Assembly (NCBI GenBank): GCA_022769325.1
Contig: JALEKC010000006.1
Span: forward strand, 1-51,069
Direction: 5' to 3'
Length of the DNA stretch: 51,069 nt
Source: Eubacterium sp.
GTDB lineage: Bacteria > Bacillota > Clostridia > Lachnospirales > Lachnospiraceae
Part shown: positions 27,276 to 35,353 of the stretch, piece by piece
How positions within the stretch are numbered: position 1 is the first letter of the stretch
Layout: the number at the start of each line of letters is the position of its first letter
Position numbers and translations under genes: made by a program
Notes under the pieces: generated by a model
What the model saw: only the letters and a program-made list of their open reading frames with translations
The model's database searches: none
Told to the model about the DNA's origin: nothing

Positions 27276-27821
27276 CTACTGTTCCATCTGTCGCCCCAAA
27301 AAATTTGCCCCACACAGGGCCATTTTTTCTTCAAATTCGCCAAAACTGTGCCCGTCCTCGTTGGATATCAGTATCACGGCTCCAATGGCATCTCCTTCAC
27401 ATACAATGGTAGCAATGGCCTGATTTGCCTCTGGTTCTTTCTCCTGGATAATTCGGCAAAGTTTCCCCTTTCCATTGGAAAACAGAACATTGCTGCGGTT
27501 GTGTATACAATTTTTGATGGAATCATCCAGTTCTCTGCCGTCATAGTATTTGCTTTCCGGTCCGGCTACTGCCACAATGCGGTCACGATCTGCCACACAG
27601 ACCGTACACTTGGCAACACCTGCCACCGATTCCACATACTCTTTTGCCATATCTCCCAACTCACCAATGGGCGAATATTTTTTTAACACAATGCCTCCTT
27701 CATGGTTGGTAAATATTTCCATCGGATCGCTTTCCCGAATTCTCAATGTCCTTCTGATTTCTTTGGGAATGACAATCCTTCCCAATTCATCAATTCTGCG
27801 AACGATACCGGTTGCTTTCAT
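27276..27821 (-). CDS. spoVT: Stage V sporulation protein T (AbrB-type regulator)
   Basis: Forespore transcription regulator acting on sigma-G genes. 181 residues. The N-terminal SpoVT/AbrB swapped-hairpin domain MKATGIVRRIDELGRIVIPK begins at residue 1. A C-terminal GAF-like domain follows (about 55-178; AKCTVCVADRDRIVAVAG, ATIVCEGDAIGAVIL). SD GGAGGAAAATAT. It has its own sigma-G promoter, consistent with the Bacillus gene being sigma-G dependent. Confidence 0.97.
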   Translation of the reverse strand: MKATGIVRRIDELGRIVIPKEIRRTLRIRESDPMEIFTNHEGGIVLKKYSPIGELGDMAKEYVESVAGVAKCTVCVADRDRIVAVAGPESKYYDGRELDDSIKNCIHNRSNVLFSNGKGKLCRIIQEKEPEANQAIATIVCEGDAIGAVILISNEDGHSFGEFEEKMALCGANFLGRQMEQ

Positions 27822-27910
27822 ATATTTTCCTCCAATTCCAAATTTTACAAGGATTACTTGGCTGTTTAATGAGCACCTTCATCCTGTTTTGCTTTTTTTT
27901 ACTTTGGAGT

Positions 27911-27940
27911 TAGTATGTGGAAAATATGAAAAAATATTCA
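27911..27940 (-). promoter_or_regulatory. Consensus sigma-G promoter of spoVT
   Basis: On minus: TGAATA (27940-27935), a 17-bp spacer and CATACTA (27917-27911). Both hexamers match the known sigma-G/sigma-F consensus and spacing. It lies between the clpX-like stop and spoVT, 90 bp from the ATG. Confidence 0.85.
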
Positions 27941-27956
27941 AGGCATTCGTAAGGAT

Positions 27957-29411
27957 TCACGAATCCCGCATCTCGATACGCGGACCACCTTTCCCTTCGA
28001 TATAATCTTTGGTAATGGTAACATGCCCAATCATGTCATCCTTTGGAATCTCATACATAATATCCAACATCAAATCTTCGATAATCGAACGCAAAGCTCT
28101 GGCACCGGTCTTTTTCTCCACCGCCTTTTTGGCAATCAAAAGCAAGGCATCTTCCTCGAAATCCAGTTTCACTTCATCCATGGCAAGCAGTTTCTGATAT
28201 TGCTTTACAATGGCATTTTTCGGCTCTGTAAGTACTTTTACCAAAAGATTTTCGTCCATTTGCTGAAGGGCAAATACGATAGGAAGACGACCGATAAACT
28301 CCGGTATCAATCCATAGGCACGGATATCCTCTGTCTCCACCTTGGACAAAATATTTTCATCTTTGTCCAGTTCATCTTTTAACTGGGACTCAAATCCGAT
28401 GTGGCCATGTTTGGTCAAACGACGCTTAATGACATTTTCCAGCCCCGGAAAGGCCCCGCCACAGATAAACAAAATATGACGGGTATTTACGGTGGTCATA
28501 GGCACCATGGCATTTTTGCTGGAAGCTCCCACAGGAACTTCCACATCGGCGCCCTCCAGAAGTTTCAAAAGTGCCTGCTGCACCGACTCACCGCTGACAT
28601 CACGCTGGTTGGCATTTTCTTTTTTTGCCAGTTTATCAATCTCATCGATGTATACAATTCCCCGCTCTGCCCGTTCTACATCATTATCCGCATTGGCAAG
28701 AAGTTTGGAGATGACACTTTCCACATCATCACCGATATAGCCGGCTTCCGTAAGGGCTGTGGCATCGGTTATCGCCAATGGTACCTGCAAAATGCGAGCA
28801 AGGGTCTGCACCAAAAACGTTTTTCCACTACCCGTTGGTCCAAGCATAAGCATGTTGGATTTTTCAATCTCAACATTGCCACCAATCTGGTTTACATCAC
28901 CGGATTCTTTGGCTTTTTCCATCTCTTCCATGGCAGCAATGCGCTTATAATGATTGTAGACACCTACGGAAATCACCTTTTTGGCATGGTCCTGTCCCAT
29001 GACATATTCATCCAGATTTCCCTTAATCACATGAGGTGCCGGTAATTTATGAATATCTAACACCGGTAAATCTTCCTTGCTTTTCTTTTTCGTCTTTACC
29101 TGATGACGTTTCTGCATCTCTTCCGGCAGCCCCCCAAAGGGCCCTCCCAGATTGATAAATTCCACTCCGGGAATCTCTCCAAATGACGGCATTCCCCGCA
29201 TTCCAATCTGGTCAAAGGTTTTTTGCATACAATCCGAACATACCCAGATATTATTGGGAATGGTAATCAAACGCGGAACCTTACTTTCCGGGCGATGGCA
29301 TAAATAACAATATTTTTCCTGCTTATCTTCCTTATCCTCGGTAGGTTTCTCCGGATTCTGTTCTACGATTTCTTCTTTTTCCTCTTCTTGATTTTTGATT
29401 TCTTCGCTCAC
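27957..29411 (-). CDS. ClpX-like AAA+ unfoldase, divergent paralogue with altered substrate loop
   Basis: ClpX-family ATPase that should unfold proteins for ClpP. The GTG at 29411 was chosen (GGAG 6 nt upstream). The ATG at 29423 has no SD and itself contributes to that SD. 484 residues: acidic Glu/Lys N-terminal extension (~1-32), C4 zinc domain (C35/C38, C58/C61), a linker of ~55 residues longer than in standard ClpX, Walker A GPTGSGKT (191-198), pore loop GYIG (224-227) and Walker B IVYIDE (252-257). The IGF ClpP-docking motif is present (338-340). The segment where ClpX has GGRKH reads GASSKNAMV, so the RKH loop is missing. It sits between htrA and spoVT, not next to clpP or lon. Confidence 0.88.
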   Translation of the reverse strand: MSEEIKNQEEEKEEIVEQNPEKPTEDKEDKQEKYCYLCHRPESKVPRLITIPNNIWVCSDCMQKTFDQIGMRGMPSFGEIPGVEFINLGGPFGGLPEEMQKRHQVKTKKKSKEDLPVLDIHKLPAPHVIKGNLDEYVMGQDHAKKVISVGVYNHYKRIAAMEEMEKAKESGDVNQIGGNVEIEKSNMLMLGPTGSGKTFLVQTLARILQVPLAITDATALTEAGYIGDDVESVISKLLANADNDVERAERGIVYIDEIDKLAKKENANQRDVSGESVQQALLKLLEGADVEVPVGASSKNAMVPMTTVNTRHILFICGGAFPGLENVIKRRLTKHGHIGFESQLKDELDKDENILSKVETEDIRAYGLIPEFIGRLPIVFALQQMDENLLVKVLTEPKNAIVKQYQKLLAMDEVKLDFEEDALLLIAKKAVEKKTGARALRSIIEDLMLDIMYEIPKDDMIGHVTITKDYIEGKGGPRIEMRDS

Positions 29412-29460
29412 TTTTTTCTCCATTCTATATTAAAATTCATACAAAGTTGTCCTAGTATGT

Positions 29461-29497
29461 CTAAAAGGAACTGCTACCAACCGATAACAGTCCCTTT
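29461..29497 (-). terminator. Intrinsic terminator of htrA
   Basis: On minus, AAAGGGACTG (29497-29488) pairs with CAGTTCCTTT (29473-29464) with one G-U, followed by TTAG and a T-poor tail. It separates htrA from the clpX-like gene. Confidence 0.65.
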
Positions 29498-29535
29498 GAT
29501 ATTATATCTTATTCTTTGAAATTAGTAAAGTGCTT

Positions 29536-31092
29536 TTACCATGGCATAATCTGGCCACCGTAGGAGTCCTCATAGGAATCATTTCCATAGCCATAAGGAT
29601 TGCTGCCACTTCCGCCAGAATTTCCAGAATTCTTTGAACTGTCATCCAGCTCATTTAAGGTATTGGCGTCTTTTAATTTGACCTTCAAATCCTGCTCTTT
29701 GTATTCTCCATCCTGGCTTCTGGAAATCGTCACTGTGATTTCCGTACCTGCTTTGGTATTATTGACTTTGTTTTGTACCTGCTCAATGGTCTTAACCTGC
29801 GCTCCATTAATCTTGGTAATGACATCGCCTTTCTTGATACCGGCTTCTTTTGCCGCACCGGTCTCAGATACCTCGGATACATATACGCCAACCGGAATAC
29901 CATAAGCCTCGCTGACGCTGTCACCAATGGTCTTGCCGGTGATACCAAGGTAACCTTTTTCCTCATCGCTGAGAACTTCACGTTTCATCAAGTCATTGAT
30001 AATCGGAATGGCATCACTCATAGGAATGGCATAACCGATTCCCTCCACTTTGGTATCTGCATATTTTACGGAATTGATACCAATTACATTGCCATTCGCA
30101 TCCAGCAAAGCTCCACCGCTGTTACCCGGATTAATGGCGGCATCGGTTTGGAGAAGTACCATTTTATTGGTGCCATTTCCGCTTTCGTCACCAATTTCAA
30201 CTTCACGATCCTTCGCACTGATATAGCCGACGGTTACCGACTGTCCATATCCCAGTGCATTTCCGATGGCAATTGCCATCTGTCCTACTTTAACATCATC
30301 GGAATGTCCCAAAGTAGCAATCTTTATTTTGCTCTTTGTGTCATCTTTTAAATCACTGAGTTTTACAGAAATAACTGCCAAATCTGCGGCAGAATCTGTC
30401 CCTTTTACTGTGGCTTTTGCTGTGGTATCATCGATAAATTTTACCGTAATGCTGTCGGCACCGGAAACAACATGATTATTGGTAACAATCAACAATTCTT
30501 TTTCATCCTGTTTCACAATAAATCCGGAACCTGCTCCCTCTGATGGATATTCTCCAAAGAAGGACTGCTGCATACTCGTCTCGGTAATGGACACGATGGA
30601 AGGCATTACGTTTTCCACGATACCGGACACATCCGACACACCGGAAACTGCCCCACCGGATACTGCCATCAAATCGGAATCTCCGGACTGGGTATTTACG
30701 GTACCAATCTCATCGGGATTTCCTTTTCCGGTTCCAATCTGTAAGCCACTTATTTTTACAATGGCGAAAAAGCAGAACGCTGCTACAACACCAAACACAA
30801 CGGCAGAAAGTAACGTCTTTTTCATGCCACCATCCTTCTTTTCCTTTGGTTTTATGGGCTTTTCTGAATGATTCCCGGCATTGGTATTTTGAAAACGATA
30901 CATATTATCCGAACTTGGCATCGGCTGTGGTTCGGCACCATTTCCGGCTGAATTCTGGGTTGCTGTATTCTCTGTTCCTGTCGCATTCTGTGGTCCGGCA
31001 TTCTCTGTCTGGGACGGGCTCACATAAATGGTATTGTCTGTCATTTCATTACTGTTCCCATTTTCCCATGGGTTGTTATTCTCTTCATTCAT
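29536..31092 (-). CDS. HtrA/DegP-type membrane-anchored serine protease with PDZ domain
   Basis: Surface quality-control protease. 518 residues: cytoplasmic Asn/Thr-rich N-terminus (~1-85), one TM helix (~91-112), extracellular trypsin-like domain with H207 (TNNHVVSGA), D237 (SAADLAV) and S325 (NPGNSGGALL), one PDZ domain (~375-475; GVYVSEVSETGAAKEAGIKK), and a Ser/Gly/Asn/Tyr-rich tail. The arrangement matches Firmicute HtrA/YkdA-type proteins. SD AAAGGAAG. Divergent from the sugar-phosphate transferase gene; a terminator isolates it from the clpX paralogue. Confidence 0.95.
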   Translation of the reverse strand: MNEENNNPWENGNSNEMTDNTIYVSPSQTENAGPQNATGTENTATQNSAGNGAEPQPMPSSDNMYRFQNTNAGNHSEKPIKPKEKKDGGMKKTLLSAVVFGVVAAFCFFAIVKISGLQIGTGKGNPDEIGTVNTQSGDSDLMAVSGGAVSGVSDVSGIVENVMPSIVSITETSMQQSFFGEYPSEGAGSGFIVKQDEKELLIVTNNHVVSGADSITVKFIDDTTAKATVKGTDSAADLAVISVKLSDLKDDTKSKIKIATLGHSDDVKVGQMAIAIGNALGYGQSVTVGYISAKDREVEIGDESGNGTNKMVLLQTDAAINPGNSGGALLDANGNVIGINSVKYADTKVEGIGYAIPMSDAIPIINDLMKREVLSDEEKGYLGITGKTIGDSVSEAYGIPVGVYVSEVSETGAAKEAGIKKGDVITKINGAQVKTIEQVQNKVNNTKAGTEITVTISRSQDGEYKEQDLKVKLKDANTLNELDDSSKNSGNSGGSGSNPYGYGNDSYEDSYGGQIMPW

Positions 31093-31201
31093 ATCGAATC
31101 TTCCTTTCCCGTTTGTTCAAAATCATTTATACCACTTTTCACTGTATATGATGCATTATAACCATCAAATGTGTTTAGTTTGTGAATATCTCAATTTTAT
31201 A

Positions 31202-31230
31202 TTGAGAAAATTAAAAAAATAATCTATAAT
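31202..31230 (+). promoter_or_regulatory. Sigma-A promoter of the sugar-phosphate transferase gene, with dyad over -35
   Basis: TTGAGA (31202-31207), a 17-bp spacer and TATAAT (31225-31230). The dyad CTCAAT-TTTAT-ATTGAG (31191-31207) covers the -35 and could be an operator. Confidence 0.7.
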
Positions 31231-31263
31231 AAGTATAAAGAATGCAAGAAAGGATGACAAATT

Positions 31264-32694
31264 TTGATTAAAGGCAACCAAAAATTATTGAATATCATTC
31301 GCTTTATCATAGATGTACTTATTTTAATATTTTCTTTTGTTTTGGCATATAAACTGCGTTTTGACGAGGAACAAAGTTTTCTGATTCAATGGGAAATCAT
31401 CGAGGAACCCATCGGACTTTATGGTTCTCTGGAAGAATATATGCAAATGCTCTTCCTTTTAATTCCATGTTATCTTGTTTCCTATTATGTTTTTCATCTG
31501 TATGACCCCAAGCGTGTCACCAGCCGCAAATCGCAGGCATACAACATTCTTAAGGCAAATATCGTAGGAATATTGTATTGCACCGCCGGCCTTTATTTTA
31601 TTAAAAGTGGGAATTATGCCAGACTTTTTATCGTCATTTTCGTTGCGACAAATTTTATGCTGGAATTTGTTTTCCGGCTTCTAATTACCACGATTCTCCG
31701 TCGTTTCCGAAAACGTGGTCACAATCTGAAACATGTTTTGCTAGTGGGCTACGGTCGTTCTGCTGAAGGATATATCGATCGTATCTATGCCCATCCGGAA
31801 TGGGGCTATGTGGTTCACGGCATTCTGGATGATCAGAAGAAAAATGGAAAATCTTACCGGGATGTCCACGTCATTGGAGATATCGATGATTTGGAAGAAG
31901 TGCTTGCCACCAATTCCTTTGATGAAATCGCCATTACTTTGGACATTGATCAATACAAGCGGTTGGAGGGTATCGTGGCCATCACGGAAAAATCCGGTGT
32001 CCATACCAAATTTATTCCGGATTACAACAACATCATTCCTACCCGGCCTTATACGGAAGATTTGGACGGATTGCCGGTGATTCATGTGCGAAATGTACCC
32101 CTTACCAATTCCTTCAACAAATTTATCAAACGTACGGTGGATATCATTGGTTCCATCTTTTTGATTATTCTTTTCTCTCTTCCGATGCTGGTGGTTGCCA
32201 TTTTAGTCAAAGCCACTTCCGAGGGACCGTTGATTTTTAAGCAGGAAAGAATCGGACTGGGAGGCAAACCGTTTTTAATGTATAAATTCCGGTCTATGGC
32301 AGTACAAAAGGCCTCTGACGAGCAAAAAGCCTGGACCACCCCAAACGATCCCCGCGTCACGCCGGTGGGAAAATTTATTCGGAAAACCAGCCTTGATGAA
32401 CTCCCCCAGTTTTTCAATGTTTTAAAAGGAGACATGAGTTTGGTGGGGCCAAGACCAGAACGGCCATTTTTCGTCCAGAAGTTCAAAGAAGAGATTCCTC
32501 GCTATATGATTAAGCATCAGGTACGACCGGGTATCACTGGATGGGCGCAGGTCAATGGATATCGCGGCGACACATCCATTCGCATGCGGATTGACTGCGA
32601 TTTGTACTATATCGAGAACTGGACCTTGATGCTGGATATCAAAATCCTGCTTCTTACGGTTGTGACTGGGTTCATCAATAAGAATGCTTACTAA
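31264..32694 (+). CDS. Undecaprenyl-phosphate sugar-phosphate transferase (WbaP/WcaJ/CpsE family)
   Basis: Starts exopolysaccharide or glycan repeat synthesis by moving a sugar-1-phosphate to undecaprenyl phosphate. 476 residues, starting at a TTG (SD AAAGGATG about 9 nt away). Four N-terminal TM helices (~10-150), a Rossmann-like CoA-binding-type region (VLLVGYGRSAEGYIDRI), a fifth TM segment (~290-312), then the catalytic domain with KFRSM, TSLDELPQFFNVLKGDMSL, VGPRPE and RPGITGWAQVNGYRG. No glycosyltransferase cluster adjoins it, which is unusual for a priming enzyme. Ends at a very strong bidirectional terminator. Confidence 0.92.
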   Translation: MIKGNQKLLNIIRFIIDVLILIFSFVLAYKLRFDEEQSFLIQWEIIEEPIGLYGSLEEYMQMLFLLIPCYLVSYYVFHLYDPKRVTSRKSQAYNILKANIVGILYCTAGLYFIKSGNYARLFIVIFVATNFMLEFVFRLLITTILRRFRKRGHNLKHVLLVGYGRSAEGYIDRIYAHPEWGYVVHGILDDQKKNGKSYRDVHVIGDIDDLEEVLATNSFDEIAITLDIDQYKRLEGIVAITEKSGVHTKFIPDYNNIIPTRPYTEDLDGLPVIHVRNVPLTNSFNKFIKRTVDIIGSIFLIILFSLPMLVVAILVKATSEGPLIFKQERIGLGGKPFLMYKFRSMAVQKASDEQKAWTTPNDPRVTPVGKFIRKTSLDELPQFFNVLKGDMSLVGPRPERPFFVQKFKEEIPRYMIKHQVRPGITGWAQVNGYRGDTSIRMRIDCDLYYIENWTLMLDIKILLLTVVTGFINKNAY

Positions 32695-32730
32695 TTTCCA
32701 TCCAACAATTCTTTTCCACAAAGCACATCA

Positions 32731-32796
32731 AAAAAGGCTGTGACTCAGAGGTACATCATTGTGCACCTCTGAGTCACAGCCTTTTTGTTTTTTTCT
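32731..32796. terminator. Strong bidirectional terminator (22-bp perfect stem)
   Basis: An arm at 32731-32752 (AAAAAGGCTGTGACTCAGAG plus GT) pairs perfectly with 32765-32786. T-runs follow on both strands. It lies between the convergent sugar-phosphate transferase and DUF1292 genes. Confidence 0.92.
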
Positions 32797-32820
32797 GGTT
32801 TTACGAAAATCTCTTTGCTA

Positions 32821-33177
32821 TTAGTCCAGTTTTTTGTTGATAAATTCGTCCCAACGACCATCTTCTTCGTCGTCTTCGTCCTCATCTTCCCCGAACTCTT
32901 CCTCGTCTAACATCTCATCAAAGGCATCGGAAATGGCATCCAGCATCTCTTCATCCTCAATCTGAAGAAGGGTAATCTCTGGTTGTCCCCCCTTGGTATC
33001 CGCTTCTATTCCAAAGAAATAAATTTCTTCAATGGTTTCATCCACGGGAGTCAGTGCCGCATAGTCATCTCCGTTCCATTCGAAGATATATATAACTTCA
33101 CATTCCAAAGTAGATCCGTCTTCTAATTCGAGAGAAATTGTCATTTCTTCGATATCACTCCAATCAAAATCTGACAT
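32821..33177 (-). CDS. DUF1292 domain protein
   Basis: Small acidic cytoplasmic protein of unknown function, widespread in Firmicutes (YrzB-like). 118 residues from the ATG at 33177, with AGGAGG upstream. The DUF1292 core TISLELEDGSTLECEVIYIF and GDDYAALTPVDE / EEIYFFGIEA is followed by a very acidic tail containing a run of Glu/Asp. It is a single gene between its own promoter and the bidirectional terminator. Confidence 0.85.
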   Translation of the reverse strand: MSDFDWSDIEEMTISLELEDGSTLECEVIYIFEWNGDDYAALTPVDETIEEIYFFGIEADTKGGQPEITLLQIEDEEMLDAISDAFDEMLDEEEFGEDEDEDDEEDGRWDEFINKKLD

Positions 33178-33210
33178 TTTGTAACCTCCTGCTAAGTTTT
33201 TTATATGAAA

Positions 33211-33239
33211 ATCATAACACAATCCATGGGTAGTGTCAA
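33211..33239 (-). promoter_or_regulatory. Sigma-A promoter of the DUF1292 gene
   Basis: On minus: TTGACA (33239-33234), a 17-bp spacer and TATGAT (33216-33211). Its -35 is one arm of an inverted repeat whose other arm carries the -35 of the divergent gene. Confidence 0.8.
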
Positions 33240-33270
33240 ATGAGGAGGAAGAAAATGTTTCAACCTCATA

Positions 33271-33299
33271 TTGACATTTACTCTTTTTTTTACTACAAT
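33271..33299 (+). promoter_or_regulatory. Sigma-A promoter of the TSCPD gene
   Basis: TTGACA (33271-33276), a 17-bp spacer and TACAAT (33294-33299), 34 bp before the ATG. The -35 is the mirror image of the DUF1292 -35 in the repeat TGTCAA-A-TGAGG / CCTCA-TA-TTGACA. Confidence 0.8.
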
Positions 33300-33333
33300 A
33301 ACTAAGAATAAATGGCGAAAGGATGATAACATT

Positions 33334-33603
33334 ATGAATTTTTCCTACAAAACAAAAGGTACTTGTGCAAGACAGATTGATCTTGAAATCAATGATAACA
33401 TTGTCACAAATGTTGTTTTTTATGGCGGCTGTGATGGAAACTTAAAGGCAATTCCCCGTCTGGTTGATGGTTGGACTACCGATCAGATTGCTGAAAAGTG
33501 CAGTGGAGTTCAATGTGGATTCAAAAATACATCCTGCGCCGATCAACTGGCTCATGCTGTTTTGGCTGCCAAAGAAGCAGAGCAGCAACAAAAGCAGGCA
33601 TAA
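33334..33603 (+). CDS. TSCPD-domain protein (TIGR03905-type, four conserved Cys)
   Basis: Function unknown. The TSCPD fold also occurs at the C-terminus of class II ribonucleotide reductases. 89 residues from the ATG at 33334 (SD AAAGGATGATAAC). Conserved pattern: MNFSYKTKGTCARQIDLEI, VVFYGGCDGNLKAIPRLVDG, then VQCGFKNTSCADQLAHA. The cysteines in GTC, GGC, QCG and SCAD probably bind metal. The start upstream was rejected because it overlaps the promoter. queT and its riboswitch follow. Confidence 0.88.
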   Translation: MNFSYKTKGTCARQIDLEINDNIVTNVVFYGGCDGNLKAIPRLVDGWTTDQIAEKCSGVQCGFKNTSCADQLAHAVLAAKEAEQQQKQA

Positions 33604-33615
33604 GCTGTAAAAACC

Positions 33616-33656
33616 CGTGTGTTCGAAACCATCCACACGTAAAACAAAACTAAGGA
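33616..33656 (+). promoter_or_regulatory. preQ1-I riboswitch controlling queT
   Basis: P1 stem CGTGTG (33616-33621) and CACACG (33634-33639), loop TTCGAAACCATC, and the A-rich tail TAAAACAAAACTAAGGAG (33640-33657). The tail pairs with the loop to form the known H-type pseudoknot. The conserved ACTAAGGAG includes the SD of queT, so preQ1 binding should hide the ribosome site. The match to the known class is read from sequence. Confidence 0.85.
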
Positions 33657-33666
33657 GATTTTTATT

Positions 33667-34164
33667 ATGCAAAAAAACACGAAGAAAGTTGTATTTATCT
33701 GTCAGGCAGCGATGATTGCTGCCCTCTATGTGGTGGTAACTTATGTTATCAGTGCATTCAATCTTGCCAGCGGTGCAATTCAAGTCCGCGTTTCAGAAGC
33801 CCTTACCATATTACCGTTTTTTACTCCCGCAGCCATCCCGGGTCTTGCCCTCGGCTGTCTGATTGGGAACTGGCTGACCGGGTCGGTGATTTTAGATGTC
33901 ATTTTTGGCACCCTTGCCACACTTTTCGGTGCTTTGGGCACTTATGCCCTTCGTAAACATAAGTGGCTCGCTCCTCTTCCACCAATTATTTCCAATACTA
34001 TTATCGTGCCATGGGTACTTCGGTTTGCTTATGACATCCCTACTGCCATTCCTTTTATGATGCTGACAGTGGGAATTGGCGAAGTCCTTTCCTGTGGCAT
34101 CCTGGGAATGCTGTTACTTTTTGCCCTCCAAAAATTCGACAAAAATATCTTTAAATCGCATTGA
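33667..34164 (+). CDS. queT: QueT family queuosine-precursor ECF transporter S component
   Basis: Membrane substrate-binding subunit of an energy-coupling-factor transporter for queuosine precursors. 165 residues with 5-6 TM segments. Typical QueT features: VFICQAAMIAALYVVVTYV, GAIQVRVSEALTILPFF, GLALGCLIGN and TIIVPWVLRFAY. The upstream preQ1 riboswitch independently supports the substrate. No ECF ATPase genes are nearby, as is usual for group II ECF systems that share a distant EcfAAT module. Confidence 0.93.
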   Translation: MQKNTKKVVFICQAAMIAALYVVVTYVISAFNLASGAIQVRVSEALTILPFFTPAAIPGLALGCLIGNWLTGSVILDVIFGTLATLFGALGTYALRKHKWLAPLPPIISNTIIVPWVLRFAYDIPTAIPFMMLTVGIGEVLSCGILGMLLLFALQKFDKNIFKSH

Positions 34165-34189
34165 TTTTTTCCTAATCTCAGAGTATAAT
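34161..34189 (+). promoter_or_regulatory. Sigma-A promoter of the VanY-type gene
   Basis: TTGATT (34161-34166, overlapping the queT stop), a 17-bp spacer and TATAAT (34184-34189). The ATG is 31 bp downstream. Confidence 0.75.
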
Positions 34190-34220
34190 TCTTGTTATGA
34201 CACTGCTTGGGGAGGCATAT

Positions 34221-35339
34221 ATGAAGAAACGTATCGTTATAACAGGAATCATACTCCTTCTGGCTGTGGTTGTGGGGGTCGTGGTGGTTCGCTCCCGAGA
34301 ACCTCAGCATACATCTCAAGTGAATAATTCCGAAACTTATGAATATTATTATAATAATGAAGAAGACCAAGAGGAGGATTCTCTCTTGCCTGAGGATTTG
34401 GACTCTATTTTGACAGATAATCAGACGGTTCCTTTGGACACCATTCCCAGTAGCATTACCGTATTGGTCAATCGCAAATATCTTTTGCCATCCACCTATA
34501 TTCCCAATAATTTGGTGGTTCCCAATGTAAATTTCAGTTTTTCCTATCTGAGTGATAAACGGAAGATGCGAAAGATTGCTGCGACGGCTTTGGAAAAAAT
34601 GTTTGCTGCTGCCTCGGAAAAAGGAATCGAATTATATGGTGTATCGGGCTACCGTTCCTATGCCCGCCAAAAGGAAATTTATGACAGAAATGTAGCAATT
34701 CGGGGAAAAGCTGCTACCGATGCCGTCTCTGCCATGCCGGGAAGCAGCGAACATCAAACCGGTCTTACCATCGATGTTTCTGCCAAAAGTGTGAATTATC
34801 GCTTGGACCAGAGTTTTGGTGATACGAAGGAAGGAAAATGGCTGGCAGAACATTGTCATGAATTTGGCTATATTGTTCGTTATCCGTATAAAAAAGAAAA
34901 AATTACCGGCTACAGCTACGAACCCTGGCACATTCGCTATGTGGGGACCACCGTGGCAAAATATCTCTATACCAACAATCTGACTTTGGAAGAATATTAT
35001 GGAGTCACCTTAGAAGATGAAACACAAACCGAAACCGGAGTGGATGTAGAAGATCCGGATTCCGTTGTCTATGCTACTCCAAAACCAACGAAAAAGCCAA
35101 AAGCGGAGAAAAAAGAGAAAAAGACAAAAACCACGGCAAAGCCACAAAAAACAAAGGCACCAAAAAAGGAAAAGGCCACGGCCTCGCCGTCCCATTCCGA
35201 CACGGCATCGGCAACTTCTCCGCCTGTCGCCACCGAAAATCCCACACCGGCACCTACGGATCCTCCGGTAGTGACAAAAGAACCAACGCCTACGGAGCTC
35301 CCTGCTTCTACGACTCCCGGCAACCAAACCAATGAATGA
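34221..35339 (+). CDS. VanY-type D-alanyl-D-alanine carboxypeptidase, membrane anchored
   Basis: Trims the terminal D-Ala from peptidoglycan stem peptides outside the cell. 372 residues from the ATG at 34221 (SD GGGGAGG): N-terminal TM anchor (~4-23), acidic Tyr/Asn linker, catalytic M15B domain with SGYRSYARQKEIY (142-154), SSEHQTGLTID (175-185, zinc ligands H178 and D185) and EPWHIRY (234-240, catalytic E234, ligand H237). The last ~85 residues are Lys/Pro/Thr-rich and then Pro/Thr/Ser-rich, a wall-spanning or wall-binding tail. plsC follows after 14 bp, so they are probably co-transcribed. Confidence 0.93.
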   Translation: MKKRIVITGIILLLAVVVGVVVVRSREPQHTSQVNNSETYEYYYNNEEDQEEDSLLPEDLDSILTDNQTVPLDTIPSSITVLVNRKYLLPSTYIPNNLVVPNVNFSFSYLSDKRKMRKIAATALEKMFAAASEKGIELYGVSGYRSYARQKEIYDRNVAIRGKAATDAVSAMPGSSEHQTGLTIDVSAKSVNYRLDQSFGDTKEGKWLAEHCHEFGYIVRYPYKKEKITGYSYEPWHIRYVGTTVAKYLYTNNLTLEEYYGVTLEDETQTETGVDVEDPDSVVYATPKPTKKPKAEKKEKKTKTTAKPQKTKAPKKEKATASPSHSDTASATSPPVATENPTPAPTDPPVVTKEPTPTELPASTTPGNQTNE

Positions 35340-35353
35340 GAGGATTTTAGCAA

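Noticed and set aside
29412-29423. ATG at 29423 as the clpX-like start
   Set aside because: No SD precedes it, while its own ATGGAG supplies the SD for the GTG 12 nt downstream. The difference is only four residues, so the call is tentative.
31254-31271. Five-codon upstream ORF (ATG...TAA) overlapping the sugar-phosphate transferase start
   Set aside because: Its ATG abuts the SD, leaving no spacing for initiation, so it is probably incidental.
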